Source of the DNA: Roseibium limicola
GTDB taxonomy: Bacteria; Pseudomonadota; Alphaproteobacteria; Rhizobiales; Stappiaceae
Assembly (NCBI RefSeq): GCF_017313085.1
Contig: NZ_JAFLNF010000002.1
Span: forward strand, 434,001-498,000
Reading direction: 5' to 3'
DNA: 64,000 nucleotides
The notes beneath the pieces were generated by a model. That model worked only from the letters and a program-made list of their open reading frames with translations. It did no database searches and was not told the DNA's origin. Made by a program: the position numbers and the translations under genes. Each line of letters starts with the position of its first letter. The first letter of the stretch is position 1. Positions 44,440 through 52,655 of the stretch are shown piece by piece.

Positions 44440-44467
44440 TCCCTGCGCCCATCAAAAGGCGTAGGGA
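44440..44467 (+). other. Hairpin downstream of the oxidoreductase gene
   Basis: TCCCTGCGCC pairs with GGCGTAGGGA (ten pairs, one G-U) around an eight-base loop, 30 bases after the oxidoreductase stop. No T-run follows, so termination is possible only by another mechanism. Confidence 0.45.
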
Positions 44468-44616
44468 CGAATTGCCCTTGGCGCAAACAGAGCCAGATCT
44501 TTGGAAACTCTGTAAATCGCCTCTCATATTTCTTGAGTTTTTAGTTCATAATAAGTACCTCCCTGTCTCACCCTGCAAGCATGCACAAGGCACGCTTGCC
44601 TTTCCGGAGGTAAAAT

Positions 44617-45747
44617 TTGGTGTTGCGCTCTCTTGTTCTCGGCTCTCTTGCCATGACCGTCGGTCTCGGACTTTCCCCAGTCCAGGCTGATGAAATCACG
44701 ATCACCGATATCGCCGGTCGTGAAGTCACGCTTGATGCCCCTGTCGACCGGATCATCCTCGGCGAAGGTCGCCAGATCTATCTGCTGGGCGTTCTCAATC
44801 CGGATGACCCCTTCAAGAATGTGGTGGGTTGGCGCCAGGACTTCTCCCAGGCTGATCCGGACAGCTATGCCCGCTACGAGACAAAGTTCCCTCATCTGAG
44901 AGACCTGCCAACGTTTGGCGGATTCAAGGACGGTACATTCGATGTAGAACAGGCCGCAGCCCTGCGGCCCGACGTCATTTTGATGAATATCGAAGCCAGG
45001 CCTGCAACCGAAGATGCCGGTTACGACGACAAGCTCGCCGCCCTCGACATCCCGATCGTCTATGTCGATTTCCGCGAAAAACCACTGGAGCACACCACGC
45101 CGTCCATGCGCATCATGGGCCAGCTTCTTTCCGAAGAAGCCCGTGCCGAAGAGTTCATCGCCTTCTCTGAAGAACAGCTGGGGCGTGTCACCAAAGCCGT
45201 TGAATCTTCAGTGAGCGAACGGCCCACTGTGTTTGTCGACCGCGCAGGTGGCTATTCCGACGATTGCTGCATGAGCTTTGGCGACGGCAACTTCGGCAAA
45301 TATGTCGAGCTGGCCGGCGGCACGAACATCGCCAAGGACATCATCCCGGCCACCTTCGGCACACTGAACCCGGAACAGATCATCGCCTCCAACCCGGACC
45401 ATGTCGTCGTCACCGGGGGGAATTGGGATGCCTATGTTCCCGGTGGCAACTGGGTCGGCATGGGGCCCGGGTCAGATATGAAAGCAGCGCAGAAGAAGCT
45501 TCTCAACCTGACCAAGCGCACAGCCATGACCGGCATTTCTGCTGTTGAAACCGGCAACTTCCATGCAATCTGGCACCAGTTCTACAACAGCCCCTACTAC
45601 TTTGTGTCCGTGCAGAAAATGGCCAAATGGCTGCACCCTGAGCTGTTTGCCGGCCTTGATCCGGAAGCGACCATGAAAGAGCTCCACAGCCGTTTCCTAC
45701 CCGTGGATTACGAACCGGGATACTGGGTCTCGCTCAATGGAAACTGA
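44617..45747 (+). CDS. Metal/siderophore ABC transporter substrate-binding protein (FepB/BtuF class)
   Basis: A 376-residue periplasmic binding protein of the iron-complex class, with a signal peptide cleaved near VQA before DEITITDIAGREVTL, an opening typical for this class. Further blocks are EQAAALRPDVILMNIEA and NPDHVVVTGGNWDAYVPGG. It is longer than FhuD-type proteins and carries CC in YSDDCCMSFG, possibly a disulfide. GGAGG at 44606-44610 serves either TTG 44617 or GTG 44620; no ATG is available. It overlaps the permease gene by 11 bases and is the first gene of a three-gene importer. Confidence 0.88.
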   Translation: MVLRSLVLGSLAMTVGLGLSPVQADEITITDIAGREVTLDAPVDRIILGEGRQIYLLGVLNPDDPFKNVVGWRQDFSQADPDSYARYETKFPHLRDLPTFGGFKDGTFDVEQAAALRPDVILMNIEARPATEDAGYDDKLAALDIPIVYVDFREKPLEHTTPSMRIMGQLLSEEARAEEFIAFSEEQLGRVTKAVESSVSERPTVFVDRAGGYSDDCCMSFGDGNFGKYVELAGGTNIAKDIIPATFGTLNPEQIIASNPDHVVVTGGNWDAYVPGGNWVGMGPGSDMKAAQKKLLNLTKRTAMTGISAVETGNFHAIWHQFYNSPYYFVSVQKMAKWLHPELFAGLDPEATMKELHSRFLPVDYEPGYWVSLNGN

Positions 45748-46807
45748 AGTGCGCCCGCTGGACGCAAAAGTCGAAGGGCGCGGTTTTTACCGCGCCCTGG
45801 TGCTGCGTCGGCAAATCATCCTGGCACTTTTGACCGCAGCCCTCTGCCTGAGCGTTTGCGTTGACCTCGCGATCGGGCCCGCGCGCTACAGTCTGGGGGA
45901 GGTCGTCACCGCCCTTGTCTCACCGAGCATCGTATCCGACCAGATCCGTGTCATTTTGTGGGACATCCGCATGCCGGTCGCCCTGATGGCAATTGTTGTT
46001 GGTGCCAGTCTTTCGGTTGCAGGCGCTCAGATGCAGACAATCCTGAGCAACCCGTTGGCAAGCCCGTTCACACTCGGAATTTCCGCTGGCGCCAGCTTTG
46101 GCGCAGCCCTCGCCCTGGCGTTCGGCATTGTGCTGTTCCCCCCGGCAATTGACTACGTGATCCCGATCAACGCCTTTGTCATGGCCATGCTGACCTCGTT
46201 CCTCATTCATGCCCTGAGCATGCGGCGCGGCGTTACCATCGAAACAATCGTGCTGCTCGGCATCGCCATGGTCTTCATTTTCAATTCGCTGATGGCGCTG
46301 ATCCAGTTCTTTGCCAGCCAGCAGGCCGTGTCCGCCGTAGTGTTCTGGACCATGGGCAGCCTGACCAAAGCCACCTGGCCGAAATTCTGGATCACCACCA
46401 CCGTCCTGATTGTCGTGCTGCCGCTGCTCACCCGCCACGGTTGGGCGCTCACCGCCATGCGCCTGGGCGACGCCAAGGCCCAAAGCATGGGTGTCAACCC
46501 GAAGCGCATTCGCCTCGAAGTCCTGGTGCTTGTATCCCTGCTGGCAGCTATTGCCGTTGCCTTCGTCGGCACCATCGGCTTCATCGGACTTGTCGGACCC
46601 CATATTGCCCGCCTTCTGGTCGGCGAAGATCAGCGTTTCTTCTTGCCCGGAGCCGCCATCTGCGGTGCTTTGATCCTCTCCGTCGGCTCTGTGCTTTCCA
46701 AGATCATCATCCCGGGCACAATCATCCCGATCGGGATTGTCACCTCTCTCGTTGGCATTCCGTTCTTCCTGTATTTGATCCTCAATCGAAGGTCCCAGCC
46801 ATGGTGA
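45737..46807 (+). CDS. FecCD-type ABC transporter permease
   Basis: A 356-residue inner-membrane permease with about nine to ten hydrophobic segments. It shows GASLSVAGAQMQTILSNPLA, the FecCD coupling motif ASPFTLGISAGASFGAALAL and GTIGFIGLVGPHIARLLVGE. Unlike the fused permease at 38745 it is a single half that would work as a homodimer, as in BtuC or FepD/G-type systems. It overlaps its binding-protein gene by 11 bases and the ATPase gene by seven. Confidence 0.92.
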   Translation: METEVRPLDAKVEGRGFYRALVLRRQIILALLTAALCLSVCVDLAIGPARYSLGEVVTALVSPSIVSDQIRVILWDIRMPVALMAIVVGASLSVAGAQMQTILSNPLASPFTLGISAGASFGAALALAFGIVLFPPAIDYVIPINAFVMAMLTSFLIHALSMRRGVTIETIVLLGIAMVFIFNSLMALIQFFASQQAVSAVVFWTMGSLTKATWPKFWITTTVLIVVLPLLTRHGWALTAMRLGDAKAQSMGVNPKRIRLEVLVLVSLLAAIAVAFVGTIGFIGLVGPHIARLLVGEDQRFFLPGAAICGALILSVGSVLSKIIIPGTIIPIGIVTSLVGIPFFLYLILNRRSQPW

Positions 46808-47550
46808 GCCTGCGTCTGGAAAAACTCTCGGCAGCTTATGGTCAAACAACCATCTTGGAAAATGTTTCCACAGACACGCTGATGGGCGGCCAGCTGGTCG
46901 CACTCCTCGGGCCGAATGCCGCGGGAAAATCAACTCTGTTCCGCCGCATTCTCGGTCACCTCAAAGGGGCTGGCACCGTGCATCTGGAAGGCCACAGCAA
47001 GGACAGGCCGATTTGCCACATGCCACAGGACACCGGCGTCTCTGCCGCCTTGAGTGTCTACGAAGCTGTGCTTCTGTCCCGCATGCAGGGCCGAAGCCTA
47101 CGCGTTGCCGATGAAGACCTGGCTCAAGTGGAAAACACGCTACAGTACATCGGCATATCGGCCTTGGCCCAGCGAAACATTGCCGACCTCAGCGGTGGAC
47201 AACGCCAACTCGTGAGCGCCGCCCAGGCCATTGTTCAGGAGCCTGAGATCCTCTTGCTCGACGAGCCGACATCAGCACTTGACCTGCATCGTCAAATCGA
47301 TCTGCTGCGCATCCTCAGAAATCTCGCGGACGAGCACAAGATCCTGATCATCCTGGCAATGCACGATCTCGGCCATGCCCTGCGCTTCACGGATCAGGCA
47401 ATTGTTCTCAACAAGGGCACGGTGGCTGCAGCTGGCCTGACGAATGAGATCCTCAAGCCACAGCTGCTGCGCGACGTCTATCAGGTGGAAGCACGCATAG
47501 AGCCGTGCCAGAGAGGCCGCCTGCAAATCATCATCGACGACGTCGCCTGA
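46801..47550 (+). CDS. ABC transporter ATP-binding protein (FecE-like)
   Basis: A 249-residue ABC ATPase with Walker A GPNAAGKST, signature DLSGGQRQLVSAAQAI, Walker B ILLLDEPTSALDLH and switch His in LAMHDLGHAL. It completes the second metal importer. ATG 46801 overlaps the permease stop by seven bases; a longer version of the frame is just the permease gene read in another phase. No outer-membrane receptor accompanies this importer, so it must share one, perhaps that at 34840. Confidence 0.9.
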   Translation: MVSLRLEKLSAAYGQTTILENVSTDTLMGGQLVALLGPNAAGKSTLFRRILGHLKGAGTVHLEGHSKDRPICHMPQDTGVSAALSVYEAVLLSRMQGRSLRVADEDLAQVENTLQYIGISALAQRNIADLSGGQRQLVSAAQAIVQEPEILLLDEPTSALDLHRQIDLLRILRNLADEHKILIILAMHDLGHALRFTDQAIVLNKGTVAAAGLTNEILKPQLLRDVYQVEARIEPCQRGRLQIIIDDVA

Positions 47551-47696
47551 CGCGCGACAAGCCCCCATCTGACCCGAGCTTGAAATGCATCAAATGACGC
47601 CCTGCTGCACAAGCGGCTGAGAAAGGAAGACTTTTGATGTGGATAGGGCAAAAACGTCTTGATCTCCAAACCCAATACTCGTAAATCAGCCTTGTT

Positions 47697-47786
47697 GGAG
47701 AGGTGGCCGAGTGGTCGAAGGCGCTCCCCTGCTAAGGGAGTAGGCGGGTGACCGTCTCGAGGGTTCGAATCCCTTCCTCTCCTCCA
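47697..47786 (+). tRNA. tRNA-Ser (anticodon GCU)
   Basis: A 90-base class II tRNA with a long variable arm. GGAGAGG pairs with CCTCTCC at 47776-47782; the anticodon stem CTCCC/GGGAG closes the loop CTGCTAA with GCT as anticodon; the T-arm has GTTCGAAT. CCA is encoded at 47784-47786. The base before it (47783) is T, where bacterial tRNA-Ser normally has G. Confidence 0.95.
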
Positions 47787-48133
47787 CCTTCCCCTTTAAA
47801 CTCAACACCTTTTCTCATGTTGTCGATTTGTGCCCCTGCAGTTTCTTGCAGGAACATTCCGTGAACCAGTTTCGAGAATCCAGTAATCTCGTACAAAATC
47901 CAAACAATTTTGTTTTTCAGGTGTTCCGTTTGAGCATGACTCGCTGCGTCCACTACGTCGGCTTTCGGGATGAACCGGATAATCCGGCAAGACGCGATTA
48001 GCAAAGCGCTAACGGCAAAGAGCCTCACATAGCCAAAACGCGTCCAACGCCGTTCGATGTGTCCCAGCAACTCTCTTTGGCATAACCCCAAAAATGTGTT
48101 AATCGCCAATCAAACAGCGACAGGAATACACCA
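47787..48133. other. Intergenic region after tRNA-Ser
   Basis: This 347-base stretch holds no convincing gene on either strand. The open frames crossing it, one of which runs back through the tRNA, lack ribosome sites and family similarity. No integrase and no second copy of the tRNA 3' end was found. Confidence 0.5.
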
Positions 48134-48367
48134 GTGAACGAATTGAGCGTAGCGGATGCAAAGAACCGCATTTATGAATCCCTTCAGGCGGACAATACGG
48201 ACATTGACCTGCATATCGCAGCTCTCAAGGCAGCGCTGAAGCGGGAAGGCGCGAAAGAGACTGACCTAGATCCTTCCAGATTGGTCCAGAACAATCGTTC
48301 CGGCCGAAAACTACTGCAGGCTTACTTTCGCCAGCGCGGCGTGATGGTCAAGTTTATGTCTTCGTGA
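48134..48367 (+). CDS. Hypothetical small protein
   Basis: A 77-residue acidic-then-basic protein starting at GTG 48134 (MNELSVADAKNRIY), with GGA eight bases upstream. It is predicted helical, with a basic C-terminal stretch NNRSGRKLLQAYFRQRG. It was not recognised as a member of a known family. It lies between tRNA-Ser and the leftward transporter genes. Confidence 0.45.
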   Translation: MNELSVADAKNRIYESLQADNTDIDLHIAALKAALKREGAKETDLDPSRLVQNNRSGRKLLQAYFRQRGVMVKFMSS

Positions 48368-48446
48368 CGCGACCCCTGAACTAATCGGTTAATAGCCTGG
48401 TCGTCGTCGCGCTGCAGGCTTGGGCTCTGCCAACCAATCGAATAGG

Positions 48447-49952
48447 TCAACTTGCAGATGAGAACTTAGGGTGCTTCCGCAAGCTAAGGCTGACCACAAT
48501 TGCCATCAGTCCAAGACCGACAATCAGAATGGCAGCACTGACCGGCCGCTCGATAAAGACCAGCGGGTCACCACGGGACAAGAGCAGCGTTCGACGTAAG
48601 TTCGTTTCCATCAAAGGCCCCAGCACCAATCCCAACAACAGCGGCGCCGGTGAGAAACGCCAACGCTGCATTAAAAAGCCGACCAGCCCGAAAAAGCCTG
48701 CAAGATAGATATCGACAACCGAATTTCGGATGGAATACACGCCTATGCAAATGAAGGTGAGAATCGCGGGATAAAGATAGCGGTAGGGAATAGTCAGGAT
48801 CTTCACCCACAAGCCAATTAGCGGAAGATTCAGGACAAGCAGCAGTATGTTACCTATCAAGAAACTGACCGTCAGCCCCCAGAAAAGTTCCGGCTGATCA
48901 ACCACAAGCCGCGGTCCAGGCACGACGCCATGAATGATTAATGCACCAAGTACGATCGCTACAATGGCGTCACCAGGAATTCCAAGACTGAGCGTCGGAA
49001 TAAAAGCCGCCTGCGCGGCAGCATTGTTGGCTGCTTCCGGCGCCACCACCCCTTCGATGGCCCCCTGCCCGAAGCGCTCCGGCGTTCTGCTCACCTTTTT
49101 TTCCATCGCATAAGCCACGAAGGTGGAAAGCGCAGCCCCAGTGCCAGGAAGAATGCCGAGAAGCGCCCCAATCCCACTTCCACGCAACGCCGGCAGAATG
49201 GACTTTCGCCAATCATCGCGCGTCGGCAGCATTGACCGCCAGTCGACCTTGACACGACGAACTTCCCCCTGACCAATCCTTCCCGCGTTATTGATCACTT
49301 CAGCGATACCAAAGAGCCCTGTCGTAATCACCACCAGATTGATCCCGTCACTGAGGGCAGGAAATCCGAAGGTAAAACGCCAAGTGCCACTGTTCACATC
49401 CGTACCGGCAACTCCGATCAAAAGACCGAGTACGACAGATGTGGTGGAGCGCAGCGGAGAACCATCACCCACCAGCGCTGCGGCCATTAGCCCAACAACC
49501 ATCAACGAAAAATATTCAGCCGATCCAAAACTCAATGCGACACGTGCCAAAGCCGGCGCGAAGGTCGCCAACATCAAGATGCCGACCACCCCACCGAAAA
49601 AGGAGGCAATCGTAGTAATAAAGAGCGCAACCCCAGCACGCCCCTGACATGCCATTGGATAGCCATCCAAACAAGTCACTGCCGCTCCCGCAGTCCCTGG
49701 AAGGTTTAACAAAATCGATGCAGTCGAACCGCCATACATGGACCCGTAATAGATACCTGCCAGCATGATGATGGCTTCAGTCGGCTCTGCATAGAAGGTG
49801 AGTGGAAGCAACATTCCGACAGTCGCGAGCGGGCCAATCCCGGGAAGTACGCCGATCGCCATGCCAAGTGTCACTCCAAGAGTGCAATAAGCAAGTGCCG
49901 AGAAAGAAAACGCGACCGAGAGCCCGAGGGCAAGGTTGGAGAATAGCTCCAT
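48447..49952 (-). CDS. tctA: Tripartite tricarboxylate transporter permease, TctA family
   Basis: A 501-residue large permease of the tripartite tricarboxylate transporter (TTT) family, with about 12 membrane segments. The signature GIGPLATVGMLLPLTF and GIYYGSMYGGSTASILLNLP near residues 40-90 is diagnostic, and the second half repeats GILPGTGAALSTFVAYAMEK. TTT systems import organic acids such as citrate, tartrate, terephthalate or related anions with a periplasmic binding protein. ATG 49952 has TTAGGA upstream. It begins two bases after tctB ends, and the pair is divergent from iclR. The substrate is unknown. Confidence 0.93.
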   Translation of the reverse strand: MELFSNLALGLSVAFSFSALAYCTLGVTLGMAIGVLPGIGPLATVGMLLPLTFYAEPTEAIIMLAGIYYGSMYGGSTASILLNLPGTAGAAVTCLDGYPMACQGRAGVALFITTIASFFGGVVGILMLATFAPALARVALSFGSAEYFSLMVVGLMAAALVGDGSPLRSTTSVVLGLLIGVAGTDVNSGTWRFTFGFPALSDGINLVVITTGLFGIAEVINNAGRIGQGEVRRVKVDWRSMLPTRDDWRKSILPALRGSGIGALLGILPGTGAALSTFVAYAMEKKVSRTPERFGQGAIEGVVAPEAANNAAAQAAFIPTLSLGIPGDAIVAIVLGALIIHGVVPGPRLVVDQPELFWGLTVSFLIGNILLLVLNLPLIGLWVKILTIPYRYLYPAILTFICIGVYSIRNSVVDIYLAGFFGLVGFLMQRWRFSPAPLLLGLVLGPLMETNLRRTLLLSRGDPLVFIERPVSAAILIVGLGLMAIVVSLSLRKHPKFSSAS

Positions 49953-49954
49953 TC

Positions 49955-50437
49955 CTAAATCACCAGAACTTGAAGCGGCAACCGCAGAAACATGATGAAG
50001 ACAAGGCTGCAAACTGCAGCAAGTCCGACCGCCAGAAGAAGCGTTGCCCGCAGGGACAGTTCCCCATCCGCCTGGCCTGTCAGAAAGACCCCGAACACGA
50101 TGGCAGGCACAAAGCCAATCCACTCAAGGACAAAACCAAACGCCACAACTCCAGCGGTAACGAAGATCAACCCTCTGAAAGGGATGCTTTTGCGCGACAC
50201 AAAGCAACTGACAGCGCTGGTGCTGCCTCGCTCAACCGGCCGCCAATCTTTGATGAAAATGAGAAGCCCGAGAACAATCATTAAGCCCCCAAGCGCAGCC
50301 GGAAAAACTGCGGGCCCAATTTGCCTCAGACTACCGGGATCATAGGACAAGGCCTCTACTATCGCACCTGCTCCTAGGGCCACGACCGTCGCGCCGGCTA
50401 AAAGCCCGTCGACAGATCTCTTCGCCTTCTCCGTCAT
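49955..50437 (-). CDS. tctB: Tripartite tricarboxylate transporter small permease subunit, TctB family
   Basis: A 160-residue inner-membrane protein with four predicted helices (about residues 10-30, 43-60, 80-115 and 127-155), the size and layout of TctB. The first helix region VDGLLAGATVVALGAGAIVE is typical. GGAGG lies directly upstream of ATG 50437. It is the first gene of the leftward tctBA pair, and the AT-rich operator-like repeat at 50552 lies in its promoter region. Confidence 0.86.
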   Translation of the reverse strand: MTEKAKRSVDGLLAGATVVALGAGAIVEALSYDPGSLRQIGPAVFPAALGGLMIVLGLLIFIKDWRPVERGSTSAVSCFVSRKSIPFRGLIFVTAGVVAFGFVLEWIGFVPAIVFGVFLTGQADGELSLRATLLLAVGLAAVCSLVFIMFLRLPLQVLVI

Positions 50438-50551
50438 GTAAACCTCCTCGGGCCACCTCAGGTAGCCTTCCAGCCGTCCGATGAGTGCCTCCCACATCAG
50501 GAAAGCGAATGCGGATCTATTTCTGCTTGAAACTCCAGATCAAACAGTCAT

Positions 50552-50573
50552 ATATTTACAAATATAAATTATT
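50552..50573 (-). promoter_or_regulatory. IclR operator candidate, copy 1 (tctB-iclR intergenic region)
   Basis: Read on the minus strand this site begins AATAATTTATATTTGTAAA, which matches 18 of 19 bases at 51472-51490 before tctC. Its core TTTATATTTGTAAA is a near-palindrome. It ends seven bases before the iclR ATG, a place suited to autorepression. Confidence 0.65.
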
Positions 50574-50579
50574 AGAGAT

Positions 50580-51353
50580 ATGAGAATGGCATCACTCAAG
50601 AAAGTCAAGTCCGCCGAACGGACGCTCGATCTGTTGGAAGTTCTTGCCGACGCACCAATGCCATTAAACACATCCGCATTGGCAGAAGCACTCGACATCC
50701 CCAAAAGCAGCCTGTTTCACCTTTTAGGAACGCTGGAGGACCGTGGCTACATCGCACCCAAAAAGCGAGGGTATGTCCTCGGACCAAAGCTCGGCGAACT
50801 CGCGGCAACCCTGAACACCCGATCTGATATCACGAGCCTTTTTCGCCCACTCCTGAACGAGCTCAGTGCCACCATCAATGAGACGTGCAGCCTTAACATT
50901 CGCAAGGATGATACGGTTGAAGTTGTCGCAACAGTCGCCGGTCGCCACGCCCTTTCTTATACAATGCAGCTTGGAGACGTGGCACCGCTGTACGCCGTCT
51001 CTGCCGGAAAGGCGATCTTGGCTAAGTGTCTAGATCATGAGATCGAGGCCTATTTGGAGCGGCTAACCTTCGAAAAGTTTACGCCGCAAACCATCCACTC
51101 ACCTGAACGGCTCTGGAGAGATATCGAACGAAGCCGTTCGGAAGGCTTTGGCTACGTCGAGGAAGAGTTCACTCCCGGCATCGTGGGCCTTGCCATCGCC
51201 CTCCCACAGTTACCCGGAGACCCCAGTCAGGCAGCTCTCAATATCGCCATACCCAGCGCACGTTTCGATGCGCAAAAGCTCACCCAGATTCGCCAGGAAC
51301 TCCGGATATTGGCAAGCAAGGCAAGCGGTCTGGCGGGCCAATCCTCCATTTGA
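50580..51353 (+). CDS. IclR family transcriptional regulator
   Basis: A 257-residue IclR regulator. The N-terminal winged helix-turn-helix reads SAERTLDLLEVLADAPMPLN then SALAEALDIPKSSLFHLLGT, and the C-terminal effector domain includes PLYAVSAGKAILA and FGYVEEEFTPGIVGLA. Such proteins usually respond to the substrate of the linked catabolic or transport genes. It is divergent from tctBA and upstream of tctC; repeats flanking it suggest it controls both. ATG 50580 is used; 50586 is an alternative. A terminator follows. Confidence 0.9.
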   Translation: MRMASLKKVKSAERTLDLLEVLADAPMPLNTSALAEALDIPKSSLFHLLGTLEDRGYIAPKKRGYVLGPKLGELAATLNTRSDITSLFRPLLNELSATINETCSLNIRKDDTVEVVATVAGRHALSYTMQLGDVAPLYAVSAGKAILAKCLDHEIEAYLERLTFEKFTPQTIHSPERLWRDIERSRSEGFGYVEEEFTPGIVGLAIALPQLPGDPSQAALNIAIPSARFDAQKLTQIRQELRILASKASGLAGQSSI

Positions 51354-51380
51354 AACACGCCGAACTCTAACTCTTACAAT

Positions 51381-51404
51381 GCCCGGCCCAACCGCCGGGC
51401 TTTT
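51381..51404 (+). terminator. Intrinsic terminator after iclR
   Basis: GCCCGGC (51381-51387) pairs with GCCGGGC (51394-51400) around a six-base loop, followed by TTTT. It separates iclR from tctC. Confidence 0.8.
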
Positions 51405-51471
51405 CGTGTTTGGCACTGACGAAGGATCAACCTCATAGACTTCCCTTCTCAATCATGATTTACTTATAGAA

Positions 51472-51493
51472 AATAATTTATATATGTAAAATA
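51472..51493 (+). promoter_or_regulatory. IclR operator candidate, copy 2 (upstream of tctC)
   Basis: AATAATTTATATATGTAAA at 51472-51490 matches the minus-strand sequence at 50555-50573 in 18 of 19 bases. It contains TTTATATATGTAAA and lies about 100 bases before the tctC start, in an AT-rich promoter region. Confidence 0.65.
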
Positions 51494-51594
51494 AAGCAAG
51501 CAATCAAAAAGTAGAAGCATAACCTTAACAAGGGGAAACGGCCGGCCAAATCATTGAAAAGGCCGTCCGAAGGGAACATCAAGGAGGAAGCATC

Positions 51595-52563
51595 ATGAAC
51601 AAGATTAACTTGGTAGGCGCCGCCATTGGCGGCCTTCTCATGACAGCGCCGGCAGTCGCCGCCAACGATTGGCCGACGCGGCCAGTCAGCGTCATCGTCG
51701 CCTATGGCGCAGGTGGCGGCACTGACACGCTATCGCGTATCGTTGTCGAACCGTTATCAGAAGTCATTGGCCAACCGGTCGTGGTTGAAAATCGCCCCGG
51801 TGCAGGCGGCACTATGGGAGCAGATGCTGTCGCCAATGCAAAGCCTGACGGCTACACGCTGTACATGATGGCCAACGGTCATACGGTAGCGGGTGCGATG
51901 TACGCAAATCTTCCATATGACGCAGCCAATGACTTCCAAGGAATTTCTGAGGTTGCCTCAATGCCATTGATCGTGGTTGCACGGCCCGATTTCGAAGCCA
52001 ATACCTTTGAGGAGTTGGTGGCACTTGCCTTGGAAAAGCCAGGCGAACTGAACTTCGCCTCCGTTGGCGTGGGGTCATCGCAGCATTTTACCGGTGCACT
52101 GATGGCGGAATCTGCCGGGCTGGATATTGTTCACATACCTTACCAGAAGACACCTGAGGCTCTCGCTGCCGTGCTCTCTGGTGAAGTCGATATCCTCATC
52201 GAGGTGCTTGCCCCTATGCTTGGGCAGGTAAAGGCCGGAGACGTAAAGGCCTTGGGTCTGACCAGCGCCAAGCGTCATCCGCAACTTCCTGATCTCGCGA
52301 CGGTCTCCGAAGCTGGCGTTGAAGGTTTTGACGTCTCCACATGGTATGGCTTTGCTATGCCCAAGGGAGCCGACGTTGCACTTGTCGAGAAAATCGCCAA
52401 GTCGGTCGCCCAGGCTCTGGAGAGCGAGTCATTGATCAACAAGCTCGGTGAAAGCGGCTTCATCGTAAAGGCAACCACCCCCGACGCCTTTACGATGAAG
52501 ATCGGCTCTGAAATCACGCGTTGGCAAGCTGTGCGGGAAAAGGCCGGAATTCCCCAGCGATGA
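51595..52563 (+). CDS. tctC: Tripartite tricarboxylate transporter substrate-binding protein (TctC/Bug family)
   Basis: A 322-residue periplasmic Bug-family protein. It has a signal peptide ending near AVAANDWP, then WPTRPVSVIVAYGAGGGTDT and VVENRPGAGGTMGADAVA, the two glycine-rich motifs that bind the ligand carboxylate in Bug proteins, and GVGSSQHFTGAL. AAGGAGGAAG gives a strong ribosome site. It is separated from tctBA by the divergent iclR, so the transporter is split into two transcription units. Ligands of the family are organic acids or aromatic carboxylates; specificity cannot be read from the sequence. Confidence 0.93.
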   Translation: MNKINLVGAAIGGLLMTAPAVAANDWPTRPVSVIVAYGAGGGTDTLSRIVVEPLSEVIGQPVVVENRPGAGGTMGADAVANAKPDGYTLYMMANGHTVAGAMYANLPYDAANDFQGISEVASMPLIVVARPDFEANTFEELVALALEKPGELNFASVGVGSSQHFTGALMAESAGLDIVHIPYQKTPEALAAVLSGEVDILIEVLAPMLGQVKAGDVKALGLTSAKRHPQLPDLATVSEAGVEGFDVSTWYGFAMPKGADVALVEKIAKSVAQALESESLINKLGESGFIVKATTPDAFTMKIGSEITRWQAVREKAGIPQR

Positions 52564-52574
52564 AAGATAGGTCC

Positions 52575-52611
52575 GCGCCTGAGCGCAGGCCCCAGGTCCT
52601 CGCTCAGGCGC
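52575..52611 (+). other. Strong hairpin between tctC and the FMN reductase gene
   Basis: GCGCCTGAGCG (52575-52585) pairs perfectly with CGCTCAGGCGC (52601-52611) across a 15-base loop. The following sequence has only a weak T-run (TTTT at 52620-52623), so it may lower downstream expression or protect the tctC message from 3' decay. Confidence 0.65.
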
Positions 52612-52655
52612 TATGCCAATTTTCATATTATAATACAAGTACTTGAGAGAACATC

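Noticed and set aside
45920-46933. A 337-codon minus-strand frame across the FecCD permease
   Set aside because: Very rich in His, Gly, Asp and Gln as expected from antisense of a hydrophobic protein; no motif.
47732-48109. A 125-codon minus-strand frame overlapping tRNA-Ser
   Set aside because: It reads through the tRNA gene and has no ribosome site or similarity.
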